Positions 1 to 5,429 of a stretch of DNA of 9,494 nucleotides are shown here, piece after piece. The notes below the pieces were generated by a model. The model saw only the letters and a list, made by a program, of their open reading frames with translations, had not been told where the DNA came from and made no database searches. The first letter of the stretch is position 1. The number at the start of each line of letters is the position of its first letter. The stretch is from Muribaculaceae bacterium (GTDB lineage Bacteria > Bacteroidota > Bacteroidia > Bacteroidales > Muribaculaceae), in NCBI GenBank assembly GCA_009775125.1, contig VSPD01000073.1:1-9494 (forward strand), in the 5' to 3' direction. The translations under genes and the position numbers were made by a program.

Positions 1-55
1 TCTTAGCCACATGGTCGCAAATTAACAAATTTTATTTACCCACAACAACAATTCA

Positions 56-68
56 CCCCCCCCCCCCC
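56..68. repeat. C13 homopolymer tract
   Basis: Thirteen consecutive C residues lie in otherwise AT-rich DNA. Tracts of this length are prone to slipped-strand length change during replication and also to sequencing or assembly error. It is not inside a recognisable gene. Any regulatory effect would have to act on something left of the window or on an unseen transcript. Confidence 0.85.
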
Positions 69-151
69 TTGTTAAGAATTTTTAACAAATTTAATATTGG
101 TTAACAATCGGTTTGGCACGCTTTTCATTGAATGGACCTGCCGTGGGGTGG

Positions 152-240
152 CAAGCCGAAAAGTCGGTGCTGTGAACCCGGAGCGTGGTCGCGCTCTTTT
201 TTACCACGAATTACACAAATTGCACGAATTTCACAAATAT
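152..240. repeat. Composite interspersed repeat, copy 1
   Basis: Three modules lie in a row. The 19-mer caagccgaaaagtcggtgc (152-170) recurs exactly at 964-982. The palindromic module gagcgtggtcgcgctc (181-196) recurs with one change at 1052-1067. An A/C-rich module starting accacgaattacacaaat (203-220) recurs at 1075-1092. Modules two and three keep the same order and spacing in the second copy, so this is a true repeat and not chance. It resembles non-coding interspersed repeats common between Bacteroidales genes; no transposase is present. Confidence 0.65.
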
Positions 241-367
241 CCGTGGCATTAGCGAATCGAATATGAATAACAAGATGCCGGCACGATTTATCGCGTCCCT
301 ACCTCAGGTTGGCATTATCGAACGCTCCGGCCTCCGCTCCAAAACCCCGGTTGCCGACAACCTTTTT

Positions 368-408
368 CCGTGGATGAGGGCGAGGCTTCGCCACGCCCTC
401 ACCCACGG
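368..408. repeat. 15-bp inverted repeat (hairpin)
   Basis: The arms 368-382 and 394-408 are complementary over 15 bp with one mismatch (A against C on this strand, G-U on the other) around an 11-nt loop. It is G+C-rich and lacks a following T-tract, so it is not a normal intrinsic terminator. It sits among other palindromes and is best read as part of the repeat patchwork. Confidence 0.6.
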
Positions 409-418
409 CTACTCTCTT

Positions 419-435
419 GAATCGCTACGCGATTC
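419..435. repeat. Short palindrome GAATCGC-TAC-GCGATTC
   Basis: Seven-base arms (419-425 and 429-435) surround a 3-nt spacer. The same element recurs in inverted orientation at 986-1002 (gaatcgcgtagcgattt), next to the second copy of the 19-mer module. Its reuse marks it as one module of the local repeat family. Confidence 0.55.
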
Positions 436-500
436 TGTGATACGCCCTTATTTGAACCGCATTGCACGAGCCGTGTGTCCGGGAAATCATGTTGGTATTT

Positions 501-515
501 AATTGACAGTCAATT
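501..515. repeat. Perfect 7-bp-arm palindrome
   Basis: AATTGAC-A-GTCAATT is a perfect dyad around a single central base. The size would suit a dimeric regulator, but no promoter or gene start is visible nearby, so an operator role is unsupported. Confidence 0.4.
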
Positions 516-525
516 ATTCATCTGC

Positions 526-546
526 GGACGCATGAGCCGTGCGTCC
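526..546. repeat. Inverted repeat GGACGCA / TGCGTCC
   Basis: Seven-base arms (526-532 and 540-546) surround a 7-nt loop. Related sequences appear at 463-480 (gcacgagccgtgtgtccg) and around 281-302 (ending gcgtccctac), so the word is used at least three times within 270 bases. It belongs with the repeat patchwork and has no T-tract. Confidence 0.45.
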
Positions 547-609
547 CTACAATCTCGGCATAAACAGTTTTTTTAGAGATGGCCTTTGAAAAGTAAAGTT
601 TTTTCGGGA

Positions 610-1029
610 TTATTTCAGGTTTACCTCCCATTTCAATTGCTTTGTTGAGCCTGTGCGCGAGAGGATGCCTTTGTTTTTTAACGATTTGATGATACGGTCG
701 ATGGTACTGGTGGAGAGGCCAATTGTTTCTGCGAGCCGGGCTATTGAGATGTCGTTGTCGGTCATAATGGATTTCAACACGGCTGTTTCTTTCAGAGATA
801 GGCCTTCGGGCATCACACCTGAAACATCATTTTGAGGTTTCAACGCTTCTGAAACATCATTTTGGGGTTTCTCGGATTGCCAACGGATGTGTAGGCGGCG
901 GTTTCTAAGTTCGTTGTTTTCTCCGAGTAGAAGGTTGCGCAGAAAGGACATCAGATATTGGCACAAGCCGAAAAGTCGGTGCATGGAATCGCGTAGCGAT
1001 TTGGAAATGAATTTGTGAAATTCGTGCAA
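610..1029 (-). CDS. Orphan winged helix-turn-helix protein, probable remnant
   Basis: The longest frame gives 139 residues. Residues about 76-137 form a winged helix-turn-helix: a first helix (LKETAVLKSIM), the helix ISIARLAETIGL, the recognition helix STSTIDRIIKSLKNKGI, and a wing with final strand ending KWEV. This resembles the C-terminal domain of AlbA-type (divergent AAA-4) ATP-binding regulators, but that N-terminal domain is absent. Before it lies a tandem linker, KPQNDVS at residues 54-60 and 64-70, encoded by a 30-nt repeat. The first ~25 codons are made of interspersed repeat DNA (964-1029), so true translation may start at M16 (984) or M27 (951). It could be a small regulator or a broken C-terminal fragment; I favour a remnant. 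A minus-strand promoter-like site lies at 1247-1278. Confidence 0.5.
   Translation of the reverse strand: MHEFHKFISKSLRDSMHRLFGLCQYLMSFLRNLLLGENNELRNRRLHIRWQSEKPQNDVSEALKPQNDVSGVMPEGLSLKETAVLKSIMTDNDISIARLAETIGLSTSTIDRIIKSLKNKGILSRTGSTKQLKWEVNLK
819..870. repeat. 30-nt tandem repeat within the wHTH gene
   Basis: Two 22-nt copies (819-840 and 849-870, one base different) sit 30 nt apart. On the minus strand they encode KPQNDVS twice in the linker before the winged helix. Because the period is a multiple of three, copy-number change would lengthen or shorten the linker without breaking the frame. Confidence 0.75.
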
Positions 1030-1113
1030 TCTGTGAAATTTGTGTACGCCGGAGCGCGGTCGCGCTCCTTTTTAAACCACGAATTACACAAATTTCGCGG
1101 ATTCCACAAATTA
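964..1113. repeat. Composite interspersed repeat, copy 2, with inverted arms
   Basis: It starts with the exact 19-mer found at 152-170, followed by the GAATCGC palindrome module (986-1002). At 1013-1047 is an inverted version of the A/C-rich module (atttgtgaaattcgtgcaat). Then come the GGAGCGCGGTCGCGCTCC palindrome (about 1051-1068) and the direct module accacgaattacacaaat (1075-1092). The two A/C-rich modules face each other across the central palindrome, giving a MITE-like inverted-repeat layout. No transposase is encoded. The left part is read as the 5' end of the wHTH frame. Confidence 0.55.
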
Positions 1114-1130
1114 TTTTGAATCAATTATGT

Positions 1131-1187
1131 AGGAACACAGACCGCGAAGCACTTTGCAAGGCAAAGCGCTTCGCGGTCTGTGTTCCT
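1131..1187. repeat. 27-bp near-perfect inverted repeat
   Basis: Arms 1131-1157 and 1161-1187 are complementary at 26 of 27 positions around the 3-nt loop AAG. The single mismatch (A/C on the plus strand) becomes a G-U pair in minus-strand RNA. It is followed by neither a T-tract (plus) nor an A-tract on the other side, so it is not a standard terminator. It could be a palindromic repeat-family member or a structured leader RNA if transcribed from the site at 1247-1278. Confidence 0.8.
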
Positions 1188-1246
1188 GCCGGGTGGATTC
1201 ACTCTTTGCCTGCTGAATAATAATGCACTGAGATTACGGCTTGTGG

Positions 1247-1278
1247 CAAATTTAGGATAAATATTTAATAAAACAAAA
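1247..1278 (-). promoter_or_regulatory. Bacteroidetes-type promoter candidate upstream of the wHTH gene
   Basis: On the minus strand TTTTG (1274-1278) is followed after exactly 19 nt by TAAATTTG (1247-1254), matching the Bacteroides -33 TTTG / -7 TAnnTTTG pattern. Transcription would start near 1240 and run through the long inverted repeat toward the wHTH gene, with a leader of over 200 nt. The -33 box overlaps the outer stem and U-tract of the dnaK terminator. The DNA is AT-rich, so a chance match is possible. Confidence 0.45.
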
Positions 1279-1311
1279 TGGAGTGCGACCGGTTTGGTCA
1301 CACTCCATTTT
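1275..1311 (-). terminator. Intrinsic terminator of dnaK
   Basis: A 16-bp stem (1275-1290 against 1296-1311, one mismatch) encloses a 5-nt loop. In minus-strand RNA the stem is followed by a U-rich run (TTTTGTTTTATT in DNA). It begins 20 nt after the dnaK stop codon, the expected place for the end of a monocistronic dnaK transcript. The A-rich left flank and T-rich right flank could also let it work on the plus strand. Confidence 0.8.
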
Positions 1312-1330
1312 TAAGTTGTGTCGTTATGGA

Positions 1331-3256
1331 TTATTTCACTTCCTCGAAGTCGACGTCGGTCACGTGGTCGTCGGAACCGGGGGTGCCGGGGTTGGAGGAG
1401 GGATTGGTGAAGGGTTGGCCTTGTGCTCCTTGCGCGCCGGCCTGTGCTTGGGCCTGGGCGTTGAGGATGTCTTGCTGTGCTGCTCCGAAGGCTGCTTCGA
1501 TTTCTTTGATGGCGGCGTTGCATCCGTCGACGTCGGCGGCTTTGTGGGCTGTTTCAAGTTTGTTGATGGCTGCCTCGATGGCCGAGCGTTTGTCGGCGGG
1601 TATCTTGTCGCCGAATTCTTCGAGTTGCTTGCGGCTTTGGAATACCATCTGGTCGGCGCGGTTGAGGGTCTCGACGCGTTCGCGTTCTTTGGCGTCGGCG
1701 GCTGCGTTGGCGGCTGCTTCGTCTTTCATGCGCTGGATTTCGGCGTCGGTAAGGCCGGATGATGCCTCGATGCGGATGGATTGCTGTTTGCCGGTGGCTT
1801 TATCTTTTGCGGATACGTTGAGGATACCGTTTTCGTCGATTTCGAATGTCACTTCGATCTGGGGTATGCCTCGGGGTGCGGGTGCGATGCCGTCGAGGTG
1901 GAAGCGTCCGAGGGTTTTGTCGTCTTTTGCCATGGGGCGTTCGCCTTGGAGGACGACGATTTCTACGGAGGGCTGGTTATCGGCAGCGGTGGAGAATACT
2001 TCGGATTTTTTGGTCGGGATTGTGGTGTTGGCTTCGATGAGTTTTGTCATGACGCCGCCGAGAGTCTCGATACCTACGGAGAGGGGCACTACGTCGAGAA
2101 GGACGATGTCTTGCTTAACGTCGCCGGAGAGCACGCCGCCTTGGATGGCTGCGCCCACGGCTACCACTTCGTCGGGGTTGACGCCCTTGGAGGGTTCTTT
2201 GCCGAAGATTTCTTTTACTTTTGCCTGGATGGCGGGAATACGTGTGGAACCGCCCACAAGGATTACTTCGTCGATTTCGGAGGCTGAGAGGCCTGCGTCT
2301 TCGAGGGCTTTGCGGCAGGGTGCCACGCAGGCCTGGATGAGACGGTCGGCGAGCTGCTCGAATTTAGCACGTGTGAGCGATTTCACGAGGTGGCGGGGCA
2401 CACCGTCGACGGGCATGATGTAGGGGAGGTTGATTTCTGTGGATGTGGAGCTGGAAAGTTCGATTTTGGCTTTTTCAGCTGCTTCTTTGAGGCGTTGGAG
2501 CGCCATGGGGTCTTTGCGGAGGTCGACGCCGTATTCGTTTTGGAATTCGTCGGCGAGCCATTCGATGATTACCTGGTCGAAGTCGTCGCCGCCGAGGTGG
2601 GTGTCGCCGTTGGTGGATTTCACTTCGAATACGCCGTCGCCCATGTCGAGGATGGAGATATCGAATGTACCGCCACCGAGGTCGAATACTGCGATTTTCT
2701 GGTCTTTGTCAGATTTGTCGAGGCCGTAGGCGAGTGCGGCCGCTGTGGGCTCGTTTACGATACGGCGCACTTTGAGGCCGGCGATTTCGCCTGCTTCTTT
2801 GGTGGCCTGACGCTGGGAGTCGTTGAAGTAGGCGTGCACGGTGATTACGGCTTCGTCTACTGACTGTCCGAGGTAGTCTTCGGCTGTTTTCTTCATTTTT
2901 TGAAGAATCATAGCGGAGATTTCCTGGGGAGTATATACGCGGCCGTCGACAGATACCTGTGCCATGCCGTTGTCGTTTTTGGATACTTTGTAGGGTACGC
3001 GCGATACGTCTTGGAGGACATCGTCGTAGCGTTCGCCCATGAAGCGTTTGATTGAGTAGATTGTGCCTTCGGGGTTTGTGATGGCCTGGCGTTTGGCGGG
3101 GTCGCCCACTTTACGCTCGCCGCCGGCGATGAATGCTACGATTGAAGGTGTTGTGTTGCGGCCTTCCGAGTTGGGGATGACCACGGGGTCTTTTCCTTCG
3201 AGTACGGAAACGCACGAGTTGGTGGTTCCAAGGTCAATACCGATAATTTTTCCCAT
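1331..3256 (-). CDS. dnaK: Molecular chaperone DnaK (Hsp70)
   Basis: DnaK is the cytosolic ATP-driven Hsp70, which binds exposed hydrophobic segments with DnaJ and GrpE. The 641-residue length is normal. The nucleotide-binding domain (about 1-382) opens with GIDLGTTNSCV, has the catalytic Lys at 70 (YSIKRFMG), the phosphate loop DLGGGTFDIS (192-201) and VILVGGSTRIP (331-341). The linker DIVLLDVV (383-390) leads to the substrate-binding domain (about 390-500), a helical lid and a Q/A-rich tail ending EEVK. One residue is odd: the motif ITVPAYF reads ITVHAYF, with His141 at the position of E. coli Pro143. The usual Thr after LLDV is Val390. The gene stands alone, with no grpE or dnaJ beside it, as is usual in Bacteroidales. 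No CIRCE operator is visible upstream. Confidence 0.98.
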   Translation of the reverse strand: MGKIIGIDLGTTNSCVSVLEGKDPVVIPNSEGRNTTPSIVAFIAGGERKVGDPAKRQAITNPEGTIYSIKRFMGERYDDVLQDVSRVPYKVSKNDNGMAQVSVDGRVYTPQEISAMILQKMKKTAEDYLGQSVDEAVITVHAYFNDSQRQATKEAGEIAGLKVRRIVNEPTAAALAYGLDKSDKDQKIAVFDLGGGTFDISILDMGDGVFEVKSTNGDTHLGGDDFDQVIIEWLADEFQNEYGVDLRKDPMALQRLKEAAEKAKIELSSSTSTEINLPYIMPVDGVPRHLVKSLTRAKFEQLADRLIQACVAPCRKALEDAGLSASEIDEVILVGGSTRIPAIQAKVKEIFGKEPSKGVNPDEVVAVGAAIQGGVLSGDVKQDIVLLDVVPLSVGIETLGGVMTKLIEANTTIPTKKSEVFSTAADNQPSVEIVVLQGERPMAKDDKTLGRFHLDGIAPAPRGIPQIEVTFEIDENGILNVSAKDKATGKQQSIRIEASSGLTDAEIQRMKDEAAANAAADAKERERVETLNRADQMVFQSRKQLEEFGDKIPADKRSAIEAAINKLETAHKAADVDGCNAAIKEIEAAFGAAQQDILNAQAQAQAGAQGAQGQPFTNPSSNPGTPGSDDHVTDVDFEEVK

Positions 3257-3306
3257 GATTGAGTATATTTTTTTGTTTTGTTATTATTCTTGTTTTTAAT
3301 TGCCGC

Positions 3307-3318
3307 GGGGGCTTGCCC
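3307..3318. repeat. Small G/C hairpin in the dnaK upstream region
   Basis: GGGG-CTTG-CCCC forms a 4-bp stem with a 4-nt loop about 50 nt upstream of the dnaK start, in an otherwise AT-rich stretch. If dnaK is transcribed from upstream of it, the hairpin would lie in the 5' leader. It could equally be a small intergenic repeat. Confidence 0.3.
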
Positions 3319-3414
3319 CTTCGGTTTCAATCAATGATATAACAAAATTTGTGCCAAAAAGGTTTTATGCCATTGATGTGACAAAATGGCAGTGTCATGG
3401 GGCGGTAAATAAAG

Positions 3415-3446
3415 TGCCGCGTCTCCGGAAATACGGGGACGCGGCT
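3415..3446 (-). terminator. Intrinsic terminator of rpmH (and rplS-rpmH)
   Basis: Arms 3416-3426 and 3435-3445 form an 11-bp G/C-rich stem with one wobble or mismatch and an 8-nt loop. In minus-strand RNA the stem is followed by a U-rich run (ACTTTATTT in DNA). It lies about 30 nt after the rpmH stop and separates this unit from dnaK. Confidence 0.7.
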
Positions 3447-3474
3447 GTATGGTCGTGTATTTATATACGTGGGT

Positions 3475-3630
3475 TTACTTGCTGCCGATTTCAGAGGAAA
3501 CGGTGAGGCGTTTGCGGCCTTTTGCGCGGCGACGGGCAAGAACCTTGCGGCCGTCGGGGGTGGCCATGCGTGCGCGGAAACCGTGCTTGTTGACACGTTT
3601 GCGGTTGTGGGGCTGATATGTACGTTTCAT
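3475..3630 (-). CDS. rpmH: 50S ribosomal protein L34
   Basis: This short gene encodes 51 residues and begins MKRTYQPHNRKRVNKHGFRA, the universal L34 opening (MKRT-QP-NRKR--KHGFR-RM). It continues with MATPDGRKVLARRRAKGRKR and ends LTVSSEIGSK. The protein is extremely Arg/Lys-rich, as expected for a small protein threaded into 23S rRNA of the large subunit. It lies 27 nt after rplS on the same strand and ends before a strong terminator, so it is probably the last gene of an rplS-rpmH transcript. In many bacteria rpmH neighbours rnpA and yidC near the origin; neither is present here. Confidence 0.97.
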   Translation of the reverse strand: MKRTYQPHNRKRVNKHGFRARMATPDGRKVLARRRAKGRKRLTVSSEIGSK

Positions 3631-3657
3631 TTCCTTGTTTGCTTAAATGGTTCGGAA

Positions 3658-4017
3658 TTAGTTTTTGGCTACTACGCGGCGTTCTTTGATACGTGCTTTC
3701 TTGCCGGTGAGGGCGCGGAGGTAGTAGAGTTTTGCACGGCGTACTTTACCGAATTTGTTTACGGTGATAGAGTCGATGAACGGAGAGTTGAGGGGGAAGA
3801 TACGTTCTACGCCGATGTTGTCGGAAATTTTACGGACGGTGAAGCGTTTTTTGTCGCCTTCGCCAACAATCTTGATGACAACGCCACGATACTGCTGGAT
3901 ACGCTCTTTGTTGCCTTCTTTGATTCGGTATGCGACGGTGATGGTGTCGCCGGGGCCGAATTGGGGATGTTCCTTGCCGGAAGCGAAAGCCTGCTCGGCT
4001 ACTTTGATAAGGTCCAT
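3658..4017 (-). CDS. rplS: 50S ribosomal protein L19
   Basis: L19 sits at the interface between the 50S and 30S subunits. The protein has 119 residues from the chosen start. Family hallmarks are GDTITVAYRIKEGNKERIQQ (residues 23-42), YRGVVIKI (43-50), FTVRKIS (59-65), GVERIFPLNSPFIDSI (69-84) and KVRRAKLYYLRALTGKKARI (91-110). The frame is open to an ATG at 4053, but Bacteroidetes L19 proteins begin MDLIK-AE-AFA, which fixes the start at 4017 and drops 12 atypical residues. A matching promoter (4098-4129) gives a leader of about 75 nt. rpmH follows 27 nt downstream. Confidence 0.97.
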   Translation of the reverse strand: MDLIKVAEQAFASGKEHPQFGPGDTITVAYRIKEGNKERIQQYRGVVIKIVGEGDKKRFTVRKISDNIGVERIFPLNSPFIDSITVNKFGKVRRAKLYYLRALTGKKARIKERRVVAKN

Positions 4018-4097
4018 GTTTCGTAATAGGTTTTGATGGTTCATTATGCGCAATATATCCGGCTGCTTGTCCTGGACAGAGATTGCGGAATCGGCTG

Positions 4098-4129
4098 CAA
4101 AGGTAATTATTTTTTGTGAAACGGCAAAA
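4098..4129 (-). promoter_or_regulatory. Bacteroidetes-type promoter of rplS-rpmH
   Basis: On the minus strand TTTTG (4125-4129) is followed after exactly 19 nt by TACCTTTG (4098-4105). This fully matches the Bacteroides -33 TTTG / -7 TAnnTTTG consensus. Transcription should begin near 4091, about 75 nt before the rplS start codon. Confidence 0.75.
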
Positions 4130-4185
4130 TTTTTTGTATGATTTTTTGAAAAAAGCGCGCTAAAATTTAAATAAGAGGGGAGGGG

Positions 4186-4217
4186 TTGGTTTTTCTCGTT
4201 TTTTTGCTTTAATTTTG
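4186..4217 (+). promoter_or_regulatory. Bacteroidetes-type promoter of purM
   Basis: TAATTTTG at 4210-4217 matches the -7 consensus TAnnTTTG. A one-mismatch -33 box, TTGG, lies at 4186-4189 with 20 nt between. The predicted start near 4224 leaves a leader of about 40 nt before the ATG at 4263. It also argues against the TTG at 4215 as start codon, since that codon lies inside the -7 box. Confidence 0.6.
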
Positions 4218-4262
4218 CAGATTATTAATGTATTCAATTATTTATTGAACAATATCAGCATA

Positions 4263-5429
4263 ATGAGCGACGAACGTTACAACATGCGCGGTGTGTCGGC
4301 CTCGAAGGAGGATGTGCACAATGCCATCAAGAATGTCGACAAGGGGCTTTACCCCAAGGCTTTCTGCAAGATTATTCCCGATATTTTAGGGGGAGATCCC
4401 GAGTATTGCAACATAATGCACGCCGACGGCGCCGGCACCAAGTCGTCGCTGGCTTATGTCTATTGGCGCGAGACCGGCGACATGAGCGTGTGGAAGGGTA
4501 TCGCTCAGGATGCCTTGATAATGAATATCGACGACCTGCTTTGCGTGGGCGCCACCGACAATATTCTCGTGTCGAGCACGATAGGGCGCAACAAGCTCTT
4601 GATTCCCGGCGCTGTGATTTCGGCCATAATCAACGGCACGGAGGAGCTGCTTGCCGACTTGCGCTCCCACGGCGTTGGCGTTTACGCCACCGGCGGCGAG
4701 ACTGCCGACGTGGGCGACCTTGTGCGCACGATTATCGTCGACTCCACGGTGACATGCCGCATGCGCCGCGCCGATGTGATCGACAATGCCAATATCTCGG
4801 GCGGCGACGTAATCGTAGGCCTTGCCTCGTCGGGACAGGCTGTGTATGAGGCCGGCTACAACGGCGGCATGGGCTCCAACGGCCTCACTTCGGCCCGCCA
4901 CGACGTGTTCTCGAAATATCTTGCCGAGAAGTATCCTGAAAGCTACGATGCGGCTGTGCCCGACTCGCTGGTGTATTCCGGAGGGCTGCGCCTTACCGAT
5001 GCCGTCGACGGCTCGCCTGTCGATGCCGGCCGGCTTGTGCTCTCGGCCACGCGCACCTATGCTCCGGTAATCAAGGCTATCCTTTCGGAGATGCGCCCCA
5101 AGATTCACGGCATGGTGCATTGCTCGGGCGGAGCCCAGACAAAGGTGATGCATTTCGTGGAAAACAAGCATGTGATAAAAGACAATCTTTTCCCCGTGCC
5201 GCCGCTGTTCCGCACTATCCGCGAGCAGTCGGGCACCGACTGGGCCGAGATGTACAAGGTGTTCAATATGGGCCATCGCATGGAAATCTATGTTTCGCCT
5301 TCCGAAGCGGAGCGCATCATGGAAATATCGAGAAGTTTCGGCATCGAGGCTCGCATAATCGGGCGAGTGGAAGAGGCTGAAACCAACCGTCTTACCATAA
5401 AATCGGAATTCGGTACATTTGAGTATTGA
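4263..5429 (+). CDS. purM: AIR synthase (phosphoribosylformylglycinamidine cyclo-ligase)
   Basis: PurM closes the imidazole ring of purines: FGAM plus ATP gives aminoimidazole ribotide (AIR), in the cytosol. The 388-residue product is the longer Bacteroidetes form. Visible family motifs are HADGAGTK (residues 53-60, equivalent to TDGVGTK), DALIMNIDDLLCVGA (83-97), GGETADVGD (144-152), and NGGMGSNGLTSARHDV (200-215). The C-terminal half carries HGMVHCSGGAQTK and VFNMGHRMEIYV. The ATG at 4263 is chosen because related proteins start near MSDERYNMRGVSASK and because an upstream TTG start (4215) overlaps the promoter. The last codons overlap the next gene by 11 nt. The protein differs from E. coli PurM, so the symbol rests on resemblance to the Bacteroidetes group. 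Confidence 0.9.
   Translation: MSDERYNMRGVSASKEDVHNAIKNVDKGLYPKAFCKIIPDILGGDPEYCNIMHADGAGTKSSLAYVYWRETGDMSVWKGIAQDALIMNIDDLLCVGATDNILVSSTIGRNKLLIPGAVISAIINGTEELLADLRSHGVGVYATGGETADVGDLVRTIIVDSTVTCRMRRADVIDNANISGGDVIVGLASSGQAVYEAGYNGGMGSNGLTSARHDVFSKYLAEKYPESYDAAVPDSLVYSGGLRLTDAVDGSPVDAGRLVLSATRTYAPVIKAILSEMRPKIHGMVHCSGGAQTKVMHFVENKHVIKDNLFPVPPLFRTIREQSGTDWAEMYKVFNMGHRMEIYVSPSEAERIMEISRSFGIEARIIGRVEEAETNRLTIKSEFGTFEY

Larger units (their letters stand above)
1..609. other. Repeat-rich intergenic region with no credible gene
   Basis: No believable coding sequence is visible here. A reading frame at 185-502 is built largely from repeat sequence and has no recognisable protein features. The first 140 bases are AT-rich, carry a run of 13 C at 56-68, and repeat the word TTAACAA several times, including a small inverted repeat (69-75 against 82-88). 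From about 150 on the DNA is a patchwork of short palindromes and repeat modules, several of which recur at 964-1113. Such patchworks are typical of intergenic repeat families in Bacteroidales. No tRNA, rRNA or CRISPR structure was seen. Confidence 0.6.
1030..1330. other. Intergenic region between dnaK and the wHTH gene
   Basis: There is no coding sequence. From left to right it holds the rest of repeat copy 2, a long inverted repeat (1131-1187), an unremarkable stretch (1188-1246), a minus-strand promoter-like site (1247-1278) and the dnaK terminator (1275-1311). The only longer frames here are antisense to dnaK or run through the terminator. Confidence 0.7.

Noticed and set aside
114..131. 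TTGGCACG resembling a sigma-54 -24 element
   Set aside because: The -12 part (TTGC) is missing at the right spacing: AT stands where GC is expected.
185..502. 105-residue plus-strand frame in the repeat region
   Set aside because: Its first part translates the interspersed repeat and the rest crosses several palindromes. There are no domain features and no promoter, so I treat it as non-coding.
1..1260. CRISPR array or tRNA gene among the repeats
   Set aside because: Repeats are not evenly spaced, spacers are not uniform, and no cloverleaf or cas gene is present.
1281..1306. GAGTGCGACC...GGTCACACTC as a CIRCE-like HrcA operator
   Set aside because: It is downstream of dnaK and is explained by the terminator stem. 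It lacks the TTAGCACTC-N9-GAGTGCTAA sequence.
1278..2423. 381-residue frame antisense to dnaK, and other long plus-strand frames up to 2863
   Set aside because: They are shadows of the high G+C third positions of dnaK. Their composition is low-complexity and unlike a real protein.
3331..3357. Possible dnaK promoter (TATCATTG with TTTG upstream, minus strand)
   Set aside because: The -7 box has a mismatch and the spacing is only 15 nt, so it does not fit the 19-20 nt pattern seen at the other sites.
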